From an uncultured Clostridia bacterium (GTDB taxonomy: Bacteria > Bacillota > Clostridia > Lachnospirales > CAG-274), in contig CANRPW010000016.1 of NCBI GenBank assembly GCA_947632615.1, positions 1 through 59,654 of the forward strand: a stretch of DNA of 59,654 bases, read 5' to 3'. Positions 23,840 to 30,682 of the stretch are shown in pieces. Both the position numbers and the translations under genes were made by a program. Position 1 is the first letter of the stretch. The number at the start of each line of letters is the position of its first letter. The notes beneath the pieces were generated by a model, which was not told where the DNA came from, made no database searches, and saw nothing but the letters and a program-made list of their open reading frames with translations.

Positions 23840-25957
23840 GTGGACAAAAGAACCCTTGCCGCTATAGGAGTGGCGAAAGCGACAGATGGTATGATGGATC
23901 TGGCGGATATGATGGATCTGGCGGAGTTGAATGAAATTTGCAAATATATAGTTTGCGCAGAACTTGTATGTCATAAAAAAATACTGCTCCTAACCTTCTA
24001 TGATATAGCAGAACTCAAACAAAGAAGATCACAAGCAGTATTCAGAACATTTATATCTAAAGATGATTATATCACGCAAGACCTAAGGATGTCAAGTATT
24101 GGAAAAATAAAATGGCTTACAGGTACTTTTGATAATCTCTACAGAGTGGGACTTGATGTAACTAGGGGTTGTAAATATGTAAATCACAAATACATTAGAA
24201 TTACCCCGGTGATATTCAGCCTAAAAAGCGAAAGCGATTTAGCAAAAAGTTTCATAATAAAGAATATGCCTGAATTGAAAAACAAGCAAATCAGCACCTG
24301 GGACATGATAAATCGCTTTCAAGAAAGAGTTAGGGAGAAAAGATTACACGATAAGCGTGCAATTGAAATTAAAGCAATAGACGACGCTATGAAAGGCATT
24401 AAAGCACTCCCGAAAAGGTTTTACGATTGGGCGGAAAACGAAGCCTTAAAGGACTGGAGATATGTAGTCTACAGTCCTACTTCCACAAGAGTAAAGGCGG
24501 AGTGCGTATGCACCTATTGTAAAAAAACATACACTGTTAACCGAAAAGAGATCCTGATAAAAAACAACATAAAAGGCGTGTGTCCTGAGTGTGGCAGTGA
24601 GGTTGTTTTTAAAGCGAAAGGAAGGCTCGCCTCCTGCTCCTTCTTTCATAGGAACCTAAGCTACGTTGAAAAGACTAAAACTGGATTTGTTTTTAGAATG
24701 TTTTATGTGTTCAGACGAATACATAAGAGTGATGTTACCCGACCTGAAACAGAGTATAAAGAAATACAGAGAACCTTTTACAGTTTTGAGGATGGGGAAA
24801 AAAAGCCTTCAACAAGATCTTACATATGGAATAAATTTAAAAATACAGGAATAGTCAGATGGTGTCGTGACGATAATTGCGAAACGTATTTATGCTTGTT
24901 ATACCCTTACAATCTTCCGAAAGCGTGGGAAAATACACCTATGAAATATTCCGCACTCGAAATTCTTGCAAGAGAAGTTCCTACGGAACCGCTCTATTAC
25001 GAAAGAGCGATATTTGCATATTGTAACCGCCCTTCTTTAGAATGGGTCATTAAAATGAGGTTATTTAACTTGGCGGCAAGTCTGGTCAATTCCAGCAGAA
25101 GTATATGTTTATACTTAGAGGAAGGTAAAAACATATTCAGCGCTTTAAACATCAGCAAAGAACACACAAAGGTACTGATGGAAGTAGATGGTAGCACAGA
25201 CGAGCTTAACTGGCTTAAAGAAGCCGAAAACTTCGGCATAAAACTTAATGCGGAGCTGCTTCTGTACCTTAATAAAAACTTTTGGACAAGCTCAAGGACA
25301 CAGATATTAAGCCAAGCCGGGAGAAAGATTGTATCTTTAAAAAAGATCCTCAAATATATCGAGAAGGAGTCACACAGGTACCCTACAAACCACCTTACTA
25401 CTGATGTAGAGAAACTGAATAGGGAAAACATGCTGCGTGATTGGATCGCTTACCTGCGCTGGTGTGACGAGCTTGGCTATGATACAAGCAATAAGTTTTA
25501 TTTTATGCCTAATAATTTCCTCAGTGTGCATGACAGGGTCGCTGAGGAATATAGGAAGTATAAGGACGAGATCTACAAAAAGCGTATGGAAGTGTTCGAC
25601 ATGGCGATAAAAAACATGAGCGAAAATCATACCGAGAAAGATGTATTTAATCTTCACAAAAACGGCTTGTTTATAAGACTTCCAAGAGATGTGGACGAAA
25701 TCAAAAAAGAAGGAGAAGCCCTACATCATTGTGTAGCCACTTATGTGGAGAAGGTAGCCACAAGAAAAACTCTTATTTTCTTTATAAGAAAAGAGGCAGA
25801 GCCAGACAAGCCATACTACACTCTCGAATGGAAAGGCAGAGTAGAACAGTGCAGAGGCTCGCACAACAAGGCTATGACTGATGAAATAAAGAAGTTTGCG
25901 GATTATTTTAACAGTGAAATGATTAAATATTTTTCCCATGCGAATACGACTTTATAA
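23840..25957 (+). CDS. pcfJ: PcfJ-like protein
   Basis: GTG start at 23840, 9 nt after AGGAGG. The 705-residue protein has a short N-terminal DNA repeat (MMDLAD/MMDLAE), a zinc ribbon (CTYCKKTYTVNR...CPECGSE, about residues 222-257) and the C-terminal PcfJ domain ALHHCVATYVEKVA with FFIRK and CRGSHNKA. PcfJ proteins were named on conjugative plasmids of enterococci and are widespread on phages; their biochemistry is not known. It directly follows the PcfK-like gene, the usual pairing. Confidence 0.8.
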   Translation: MDKRTLAAIGVAKATDGMMDLADMMDLAELNEICKYIVCAELVCHKKILLLTFYDIAELKQRRSQAVFRTFISKDDYITQDLRMSSIGKIKWLTGTFDNLYRVGLDVTRGCKYVNHKYIRITPVIFSLKSESDLAKSFIIKNMPELKNKQISTWDMINRFQERVREKRLHDKRAIEIKAIDDAMKGIKALPKRFYDWAENEALKDWRYVVYSPTSTRVKAECVCTYCKKTYTVNRKEILIKNNIKGVCPECGSEVVFKAKGRLASCSFFHRNLSYVEKTKTGFVFRMFYVFRRIHKSDVTRPETEYKEIQRTFYSFEDGEKKPSTRSYIWNKFKNTGIVRWCRDDNCETYLCLLYPYNLPKAWENTPMKYSALEILAREVPTEPLYYERAIFAYCNRPSLEWVIKMRLFNLAASLVNSSRSICLYLEEGKNIFSALNISKEHTKVLMEVDGSTDELNWLKEAENFGIKLNAELLLYLNKNFWTSSRTQILSQAGRKIVSLKKILKYIEKESHRYPTNHLTTDVEKLNRENMLRDWIAYLRWCDELGYDTSNKFYFMPNNFLSVHDRVAEEYRKYKDEIYKKRMEVFDMAIKNMSENHTEKDVFNLHKNGLFIRLPRDVDEIKKEGEALHHCVATYVEKVATRKTLIFFIRKEAEPDKPYYTLEWKGRVEQCRGSHNKAMTDEIKKFADYFNSEMIKYFSHANTTL

Positions 25958-25971
25958 AAGGAGGAAGCAGA

Positions 25972-26181
25972 ATGAAGATCAAGATGAAAGAGACTGTGCG
26001 CCCGGATTGGTCGTTTAATTTTCAGAAACCCGACAATGTGTTGGTGGCTGACCAGATTTACGAAGCCACCCAGAACAAACACGGAGCGGTGTGCGGGATT
26101 TGCGAGAACGGAGAGTTGCTGGGTGTGAAGCCCGGAGAATTTGAGATCATAGAAAGCGAGAGACAGGAGGCAGAAAAATGA
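25972..26181 (+). CDS. Small phage protein, 69 aa
   Basis: AAAGGAGGAAG precedes the ATG. The product starts MKIKMKETVRPDWSF and looks like a small beta-barrel fold (AVCGICENGELLGVKPGEFEI) of the type often found in phage early regions. It overlaps the next gene by 4 nt (ATGA). Function unknown. Confidence 0.6.
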   Translation: MKIKMKETVRPDWSFNFQKPDNVLVADQIYEATQNKHGAVCGICENGELLGVKPGEFEIIESERQEAEK

Positions 26182-26951
26182 TCAAAACAAAAATAGAATG
26201 GTGTGACAGCACTTGGAACCCGGTTACAGGCTGCCGCCACAAATGCGAGTATTGTTACGCACGGAGGATAGCGGAGAGATTTCGCCCGTTTGATTTGCCG
26301 CACCTCACAGAGGCCGGAGTATTGCAGGGCATTAACGAGCTGGCCTCGCCGATAATCACGGAATGCAAGGACGGAAAAGAGAGGATATGCGCATATCCAT
26401 ACGGATTTGAGCCGACGCTCCACCGCTACCGCCTCGGAGAGTACGAGAAGAAAGCCGGACGCACGATATTTGTGTGCAGTATGGCAGACCTTTTCGGGGC
26501 GTGGGTGCCGGACAGGTGGATAGAGGAGGTTTTCGAGGCTTGCGAGGCAGCACCGCAGCACAGATACCTGTTCCTCACGAAAAACCCACAGAGGTACGGA
26601 GAGCTGGCACGGGCCGGAAAGCTGCCGCAGAGGGATAATATGTGGTACGGTTCAACACTCGACAGCATGAGCGCAAAAAGATACCCCGGCAGGCTTTTCG
26701 ATAATACATTCATCAGCATAGAGCCGCTTACGGAGTATATGGACGTAGGGCTGGGGAGTTTTGGCGGAGACAAGTGGGTAGTCATAGGAGCGGAGACAGG
26801 AAACCGCAAAGACAAGGTAACGCCAAAGAAAGAATGGGTAGACAAGATTTGCGAGGCAGCAGACCTAACACAAATGGCCGTGTTTATGAAAGACAGCCTC
26901 ATACCCATTGTTGGCGAGGAGAATATGCGCAGGGAGTTTCCGTGGACGTGA
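26178..26951 (+). CDS. DUF5131 / phage Gp37-Gp68 family protein (radical SAM-like)
   Basis: The 257-residue protein starts MIKTKIEWCDSTWNPVTGC and has the cluster CRHKCEYC (CxxxCxxC, about residues 18-25) expected to bind a 4Fe-4S cluster with S-adenosylmethionine, then a TIM-barrel-like body with TKNPQRY, ISIEPL and VIGAETG. This matches the phage Gp37Gp68 family, whose substrate is unknown. It is coupled to the small gene before it. It is more GC-rich than the small genes downstream, hinting at separate ancestry. Confidence 0.85.
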   Translation: MIKTKIEWCDSTWNPVTGCRHKCEYCYARRIAERFRPFDLPHLTEAGVLQGINELASPIITECKDGKERICAYPYGFEPTLHRYRLGEYEKKAGRTIFVCSMADLFGAWVPDRWIEEVFEACEAAPQHRYLFLTKNPQRYGELARAGKLPQRDNMWYGSTLDSMSAKRYPGRLFDNTFISIEPLTEYMDVGLGSFGGDKWVVIGAETGNRKDKVTPKKEWVDKICEAADLTQMAVFMKDSLIPIVGEENMRREFPWT

Positions 26952-27006
26952 TAAAATTGGCTTTTGCGATAAAATGCTTTTAAACTTAAAGGAAGAAGGT
27001 GAAAAT

Positions 27007-27399
27007 ATGAAAATTGACTATGAGCAAAAAGAGTTTATGAGAAAATACTCTAAGGCAAGAAACGCAGCCTTTAGGGAAAAAGGACTTTGCCCGAGGTGCG
27101 GGAAAAAGACAGATGGTAAATATTTGTGTACTGAATGCAGCAAGAAACACGCTGATAGTCAGTCTACTGCTTATCAAAAGAAAAAGGCAAAAGGCATATG
27201 TGTAAGATGTCACAAGAAATTGACATCAAACGATCACGTTTTGTGTGAAGAGTGTTTAAGTAAAACGAATGAAGATAGCAGAAAATCCTACGCCTATTTT
27301 AAATCAAGAAGGATATGTACAAGATGCCATAAGGAAAAGGCTGAAGACGGACATATTTTATGCGCTGCGTGTTTAGAAAAATGCAGGAGAAGAACATAA
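27007..27399 (+). CDS. Protein with three zinc-knuckle repeats, 130 aa
   Basis: ATG at 27007 after AAGGTG; the frame runs further upstream without a ribosome site. Three repeats of CxxC-(10-13)-CxxC are visible: CPRCGKKTDGKYLCTEC, CVRCHKKLTSNDHVLCEEC and CTRCHKEKAEDGHILCAAC, separated by basic linkers with a conserved YxxxK/R. The protein is strongly basic, so nucleic-acid binding is likely. Small multi-ribbon proteins of this kind occur in clostridial prophages; no function is known. Confidence 0.65.
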   Translation: MKIDYEQKEFMRKYSKARNAAFREKGLCPRCGKKTDGKYLCTECSKKHADSQSTAYQKKKAKGICVRCHKKLTSNDHVLCEECLSKTNEDSRKSYAYFKSRRICTRCHKEKAEDGHILCAACLEKCRRRT

Positions 27400-27426
27400 A
27401 GAGAGATACAGGAGGAACAAGCATCT

Positions 27427-27624
27427 ATGAAAAAGGGAGACCAATTAAAAAGCAAGGACGGCGCAGAAACTATTTCGGCATCACTCCCTAAATGCAAGGT
27501 ATTTAATTGTGATAGGCTCAGAGGTAGCTTCTGTTGTTCGTTCTGCAAGTTCAAAAAACAAGGTTGTCAAAATTCCTGCCAGAACTTCCCCTCGAAGTGC
27601 GGACTTTTTGGCGTATCTTTTTAA
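27427..27624 (+). CDS. Cys-rich small protein, 65 aa
   Basis: GGAGGA lies 11 nt before the ATG. The product contains eight Cys in CKVFNC, CCSFCKFKKQGCQNSC and KC, resembling a short metal-binding protein. Not recognised. Confidence 0.55.
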   Translation: MKKGDQLKSKDGAETISASLPKCKVFNCDRLRGSFCCSFCKFKKQGCQNSCQNFPSKCGLFGVSF

Positions 27625-27642
27625 TCAAAGGAGGAAAGTATT

Positions 27643-27924
27643 ATGACTTTTGTAAATAAAAAAATCCTGAATGGTATAAACGATATATCCGACATAGCAT
27701 TTGAATACTTGGATGCCTTGAAAGTTTCCGTCGACAGAAACATAGACAGCGTAATGATATTTATAATGCTAAGAGAAGGAGGCAAGGTATTAGACTATTC
27801 CGCTGTTAGATACAGCGACAGGTTTGCAGCAAAGAAGCTGGAGGAGATAAAAAACAAGATAACCAGATACGCATTGATGGTGTATGAGAAAGACATGGGT
27901 ATTTATGAAAAGAAAAGAGCTTAA
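27643..27924 (+). CDS. Hypothetical phage protein, 93 aa
   Basis: AAAGGAGGAAAG precedes the ATG. The product is soluble, helical at both ends, with a beta segment VMIFIMLREGG. Not recognised. It lies 18 nt after the Cys-rich gene, within the early operon. Confidence 0.55.
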   Translation: MTFVNKKILNGINDISDIAFEYLDALKVSVDRNIDSVMIFIMLREGGKVLDYSAVRYSDRFAAKKLEEIKNKITRYALMVYEKDMGIYEKKRA

Positions 27925-27982
27925 ATCTACATACAGAGATTTTGCAAAAAAGCAGATATGAAATTACAAAGGAGGCTTTCAA

Positions 27983-28216
27983 ATGAAAAAAAGAAACTGC
28001 AGACTTACGCCGGAAGAACGACAAGTTAAAAAAGAAGCGTCTAAACTTAGACGTAAGACCGATGCACAGCTTGTAGAAGAAATGAGAAGCGCTGGTTTAA
28101 AAAATACCGGCGTAAAGATCCTTTTAAAAAAGCTGGAAGATGGTAAATGCCCCGGCATAGGCGGAGCGACTGTGTATAAAATTTACGAGTTCGCCAAGAA
28201 AGAAGGTCTATTATAA
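27983..28216 (+). CDS. Hypothetical basic protein, 77 aa
   Basis: AAAGGAGG precedes the ATG. The product is basic; its second half GLKNTGVKILLKKLEDGKC then YKIYEFAKKEGLL looks like a small helical DNA-binding module. Its TAA overlaps the ATG frame start of the recU gene. Confidence 0.55.
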   Translation: MKKRNCRLTPEERQVKKEASKLRRKTDAQLVEEMRSAGLKNTGVKILLKKLEDGKCPGIGGATVYKIYEFAKKEGLL

Positions 28217-28236
28217 TGGCTCGGGGAGGGATACAA

Positions 28237-28749
28237 ATGGATGACAGGGTGAGGCATTATAAAGCTGTCTTTACAGGTAAGCGAAGCAAGGTTGCCGGGG
28301 AATTTTGGGAAAGAATAATAGATGCCAGCTGTGAGCATTACAGGCAAGAAGGCGTTGCAGAAATAGAAAAGACCCCTGAACCTCTAAGACCTATTAAACC
28401 ATTAGGTGAAGGAAAGTTTATTGCCTGCTTTAGAAAAATGGCACAGCCTGATTACAAAGGCACATTAAAAGGCGGACGAGCTATTGTTTTTGAAGCAAAG
28501 CACACAGACTCAGATAAACTTTTAAGAAACATCATATCAGCGGAGCAGGAGAAACGACTTAATATGCATTTAAAACTTGGCGCGGAATGTTTTGTAATGA
28601 TCTCGTTCGGTTTTGAAAAATTCTTTAAAGTACCATGGGCAGTTTTTAGGGATATGAAGAAGAAATACGGACTTAAATATGTAACAGCTGACGACATCAA
28701 GGAATACGAAGTTAAATATATAGGCGGCAGGCTTTTGTTTTTAGAATAA
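28237..28749 (+). CDS. recU: RecU-like Holliday junction resolvase
   Basis: ATG at 28237 has GGGGAGGG 6 nt upstream and is preferred over the in-frame ATG at 28216. The 170-residue protein has the RecU/PrfA pattern: GKRSKVAGEFWE near the N-terminus, the catalytic block PDYKG...AIVFEAKHTD (Asp, Glu and Lys of the nuclease site, about residues 73-91), and LGAECFVMISF. RecU resolves four-way junctions during recombination; phages carry it for replication or recombination of their own DNA, which fits the SbcDC-like and annealing proteins upstream. Confidence 0.85.
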   Translation: MDDRVRHYKAVFTGKRSKVAGEFWERIIDASCEHYRQEGVAEIEKTPEPLRPIKPLGEGKFIACFRKMAQPDYKGTLKGGRAIVFEAKHTDSDKLLRNIISAEQEKRLNMHLKLGAECFVMISFGFEKFFKVPWAVFRDMKKKYGLKYVTADDIKEYEVKYIGGRLLFLE

Positions 28750-28778
28750 GAAAATTTAACGAAAAGGAGTAATGCAAA

Positions 28779-29426
28779 ATGGAAGGACAGTTACAGCACA
28801 TAATCGAAATTGCTATAATGGCTACTTTTGATGTTTATTCAAAAGATATAGACAAAAAGATCCAAGAAGCCATAAACCTCGGGGCAAAAATCGGAGCTGA
28901 AGTTGGAGCGCAAGCCGGAGCAGCAGCAGCTATTAAAGCTGCGGAAAGAGAAAAAAAGAAAATAAGAGCCGCCCAGTATGATAAGCGCTTTCACAACACT
29001 AAACTCCTTCTTAAGCATTACAGGTCCCTGAACGAGCATTACCACAATGCGGTATTTGATATGAAAACGGCAGAGAGCGCAAGTGAGGATTTTTCAGATA
29101 TAATGCAAATTATGAACAAATCCATGGACGAGGCATTATACATAGAAAGCATAAAGCAGAGCTGTACTCGGACAAAGATCATTATGACCCACGTCAACAA
29201 AATGCTTGACATTTACAAAATAATGTGCGAGAGGTCACACAGACCGGACGACAAGAGGCGCTGGCGTGTGCTGGAAGCGTTATACATAGCAGACGAAGGA
29301 ACGCCAGCCGTAGAAATCGCAGCTAATGAGCATATTGACAAGAGAACGGTCTACAAGGACATAGATGTTTGCATTGTTGATTTAACCACACTTTTATTCG
29401 GGATAGGAGGGATAGAAAACAATTGA
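28779..29426 (+). CDS. ArpU/RinA-like late transcription regulator
   Basis: AAAAGGAGT precedes the ATG. The 215-residue protein has a helical N-terminus with an Ala/Gly-rich stretch (about residues 32-52), a middle helical region, and a C-terminal sigma-region-4-like HTH (VEIAANEHIDKRTVYKDID). It is the last gene of the early operon, the standard place of ArpU/RinA-type activators that turn on late genes. Confidence 0.7.
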   Translation: MEGQLQHIIEIAIMATFDVYSKDIDKKIQEAINLGAKIGAEVGAQAGAAAAIKAAEREKKKIRAAQYDKRFHNTKLLLKHYRSLNEHYHNAVFDMKTAESASEDFSDIMQIMNKSMDEALYIESIKQSCTRTKIIMTHVNKMLDIYKIMCERSHRPDDKRRWRVLEALYIADEGTPAVEIAANEHIDKRTVYKDIDVCIVDLTTLLFGIGGIENN

Positions 29427-29473
29427 CTCATTAGGGGCGAAAAAAGGTTATTTTAAAATATTATAAATACTTC

Positions 29474-29514
29474 TTGACTTTTGCATACCAAAAGTATATA
29501 ATTATGGTATGCAA
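29474..29514 (+). promoter_or_regulatory. Promoter and inverted-repeat operator of the first RHH gene
   Basis: TTGACT (29474-29479), 17 bp, TATAAT (29497-29502). A perfect inverted repeat TTGCATACCA (29481-29490) and TGGTATGCAA (29505-29514), 14 bp apart, brackets the -10. Such a site suits autorepression by the RHH protein encoded 18 nt downstream. Confidence 0.8.
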
Positions 29515-29531
29515 AAAAGCGAGGTGAGAAA

Positions 29532-29696
29532 GTGCATAAAAAAATAGGGCGTCCTACTGACAGTTTGAAATCTGTTCAAATCGCAGTACGTTTTGACAAG
29601 GAAACTTTATGCATACTTGATAGATATTGTGCTAAAGAAGGAATATCAAGAGCAGAAGGTACCAGACGCGCAGTAAGGAAACTCGAAAACAAATGA
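29532..29696 (+). CDS. Ribbon-helix-helix (CopG-like) regulator 1, 54 aa
   Basis: GTG start at 29532 with GCGAGGTGA upstream. The product has an N-terminal GRP and basic residues, a beta strand SVQIAVRF, and helices DKETLCILDRYC and SRAEGTRRAVRK, the RHH fold used by CopG/Arc/MetJ repressors as dimers. It shares GRP...RxDKET...C...ISxxExxRR with the second RHH gene at 29895, so the two are paralogues. It sits between its own operator-promoter and a terminator shared with an opposite-strand RNA. Confidence 0.8.
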   Translation: MHKKIGRPTDSLKSVQIAVRFDKETLCILDRYCAKEGISRAEGTRRAVRKLENK

Positions 29697-29762
29697 AAAA
29701 ACACTCGTTATTCTCGGCAAAGAATGTGCAAACGAGTGTTTACCCAGAAGTCACCTTCTGAT
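29696..29762 (-). ncRNA. Candidate antisense-type small RNA 1 (about 67 nt)
   Basis: Leftward transcription from the promoter at 29797-29769 should start near 29762. The RNA would begin with a 6-bp hairpin CAGAAG-GTGA-CTTCTG with a GNRA loop (29760-29745), followed by the terminator hairpin (arms 29741-29731 and 29709-29699) and six Us. It ends at the stop codon of RHH 1 and is complementary to the mRNA leader upstream of the duplicated ribosome site. Confidence 0.6.
29699..29741. terminator. Convergent terminator between RHH 1 and small RNA 1
   Basis: Stem 29699-29709 with 29731-29741 (11 bp). On the minus strand a six-T tract follows; on the plus strand only GTTTA, so it is stronger for the small RNA and leaky for the RHH transcript. 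Confidence 0.7.
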
Positions 29763-29768
29763 AAATCT

Positions 29769-29797
29769 ATTATAGCAGATAGGTGGACTTCTTTCAA
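29769..29797 (-). promoter_or_regulatory. Leftward promoter of small RNA 1
   Basis: On the minus strand TTGAAA (29797-29792), exactly 17 bp, TATAAT (29774-29769). The -35 lies inside the 47-bp repeat that also carries a rightward ribosome-binding site. Confidence 0.7.
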
Positions 29798-29832
29798 GAT
29801 ATTTTAGAAAGGAGTTTTTTATATGAACAATA
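29786..29832 (+). repeat. 47-bp direct repeat, copy 1 (leader and start of the downstream gene)
   Basis: Matches 30161-30208 except for one T. It contains the AAAGGAG site and ATGAACAATA, the start of the gene at 30199. In this copy the frame is only MNNSS then stop, because the second RHH unit begins immediately after. Confidence 0.9.
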
Positions 29833-29836
29833 GTTC

Positions 29837-29879
29837 TTGACTTTTGGTGTGACATATATTATAATATAGGTGTGACATA
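29837..29879 (+). promoter_or_regulatory. Promoter and direct-repeat operator of the second RHH gene
   Basis: TTGACT (29837-29842), 17 bp, TATAAT (29860-29865). Two direct repeats GGTGTGACATA (29846-29856 and 29869-29879), 23 bp apart, flank the -10. The start TTCTTGACTTTTG is identical to the first unit; the operator sequence is not. Confidence 0.8.
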
Positions 29880-29894
29880 AAGCGAGGTGATTTA

Positions 29895-30068
29895 ATGCGT
29901 TCACGCGTTGGCAGACCAAAAGTAGAAAACCCTAAGTCTAATAGATTTAGCATTCGTCTTGATAAAGAAACGGAAGAAAAACTTATGGTATATTGCATAA
30001 AGCACAATATATCAAAAGGTGAGGCAATAAGACGAGGTATACATCTGCTTTTAAGTCAAAAAAAATAA
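29895..30068 (+). CDS. Ribbon-helix-helix (CopG-like) regulator 2, 57 aa
   Basis: ATG at 29895 with GCGAGGTGA upstream, as in RHH 1. The product has GRP near the N-terminus, strand SNRFSIRL and helices DKETEEKLMVYC and SKGEAIRRGIHLLL. Its operator differs from that of RHH 1, as expected if the two have diverged in DNA specificity. It is followed by a terminator shared with a leftward RNA and by the leader of the 101-aa gene. Confidence 0.8.
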   Translation: MRSRVGRPKVENPKSNRFSIRLDKETEEKLMVYCIKHNISKGEAIRRGIHLLLSQKK

Positions 30069-30138
30069 AAAAAACGGAATGTTCTACCGACCAAAGCTTG
30101 AACAATCCGTTTTTGAAAACACGAGAGAAATCTCTCCG
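30062..30138 (-). ncRNA. Candidate antisense-type small RNA 2 (about 76 nt)
   Basis: Leftward transcription from 30172-30144 should start near 30138. The RNA would begin with a hairpin GAGAG-ATTT-CTCTC (30136-30123), then a single-stranded stretch, then the terminator hairpin (arms 30113-30100 and 30084-30071) and at least eight Us. It has the same order of parts as small RNA 1 but a different sequence. It is complementary to the leader between RHH 2 and the gene at 30199. Confidence 0.6.
30071..30113. terminator. Bidirectional terminator between RHH 2 and small RNA 2
   Basis: Stem 30071-30084 with 30100-30113 (14 positions, one mismatch). Five Ts follow on the plus strand and eight or more on the minus strand. 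Confidence 0.8.
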
Positions 30139-30143
30139 TAAAT

Positions 30144-30172
30144 ATTATACCATGCGGAGCGACTTCTTTCAA
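30144..30172 (-). promoter_or_regulatory. Leftward promoter of small RNA 2
   Basis: On the minus strand TTGAAA (30172-30167), exactly 17 bp, TATAAT (30149-30144). Spacer sequence differs from the copy at 29769-29797 while both boxes and their spacing are kept. Confidence 0.7.
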
Positions 30173-30208
30173 GATATTTTAGAAAGGAGTTTTTTTATAT
30201 GAACAATA
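30161..30208 (+). repeat. 47-bp direct repeat, copy 2
   Basis: Second copy of the sequence at 29786-29832 with one extra T. Here the ATGAACAATA continues into the 101-aa gene, so this copy is the functional leader. With the shared TTCTTGACTTTTG starts it defines a tandem duplication of about 365 bp. Confidence 0.9.
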
Positions 30209-30504
30209 CTTTAAAAAATTATTTACCGAAGGATATGAGTAAAAGGACAGTAAATGCTATAGCTAATGAAATACTTGGCATATTTGATGATAAGGAACTA
30301 TATAACGAGAATCTTGTTCCCGAAATCAAGGCAGTAAGAGAAAAGTGTACAAGCCTGTACTGGAATAATCCAACATTTGAGGATATAAGATTTGACCTCG
30401 ATATGGCTGAGGGCAGAGCTTTTATCTATGAAAGGCGTGTAGGATTTTTAAACGGTTTTATGGCAGCGGCTAAATTGTTTTGCGGAGAAGGGGTAAAGAA
30501 TTAA
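30199..30504 (+). CDS. Hypothetical phage protein, 101 aa (target of the RHH/sRNA unit)
   Basis: Not recognised. AAAGGAG with a seven-T spacer precedes the ATG. The protein starts MNNTLKNYLPKDMSKRTVN, is mostly helical, and ends in a hydrophobic segment GFLNGFMAAAKLFCGEG that looks amphipathic rather than membrane-spanning. It is the only gene between the two RHH units and the late-side terminator, so it is the natural object of their control. In plasmid systems with a similar layout this place is held by the replication initiator, but no Rep motif is visible here. Confidence 0.6.
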   Translation: MNNTLKNYLPKDMSKRTVNAIANEILGIFDDKELYNENLVPEIKAVREKCTSLYWNNPTFEDIRFDLDMAEGRAFIYERRVGFLNGFMAAAKLFCGEGVKN

Positions 30505-30643
30505 TCAACATAAGAAGTTGATAAGAAACAGGGCACAAATTGGGCATTTACAAGGCACTGTAAGTTGTGATAAAATTTAAGGTGAAAAATAGCAGAGATT
30601 AAAAGACCGCCTATGGGGTGAACCTTATAGGCGGTTATTTTTT
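30505..30643 (+). terminator. Non-coding stretch with possible short transcript and strong terminator
   Basis: No gene is seen between 30505 and 30682. A possible promoter TTTACA (30546-30551), 18 bp, TAAAAT (30570-30575) precedes a perfect 9-bp stem (30606-30614 with 30627-30635) and a T-rich tract to 30643. The stem-loop ends transcription of the RHH region, or of a ~60-nt RNA begun at the candidate promoter. Confidence 0.65.
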
Positions 30644-30682
30644 GAAGATAAATGCCCTGAAATGGGGCGGAAAGGAGACTCT

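Noticed and set aside
23880..23930. Short direct repeat (ATGATGGATCTGGCGGA twice) as a possible origin iteron
   Set aside because: It is an in-frame duplication within the PcfJ-like gene (MMDLAD/MMDLAE) with only two copies.
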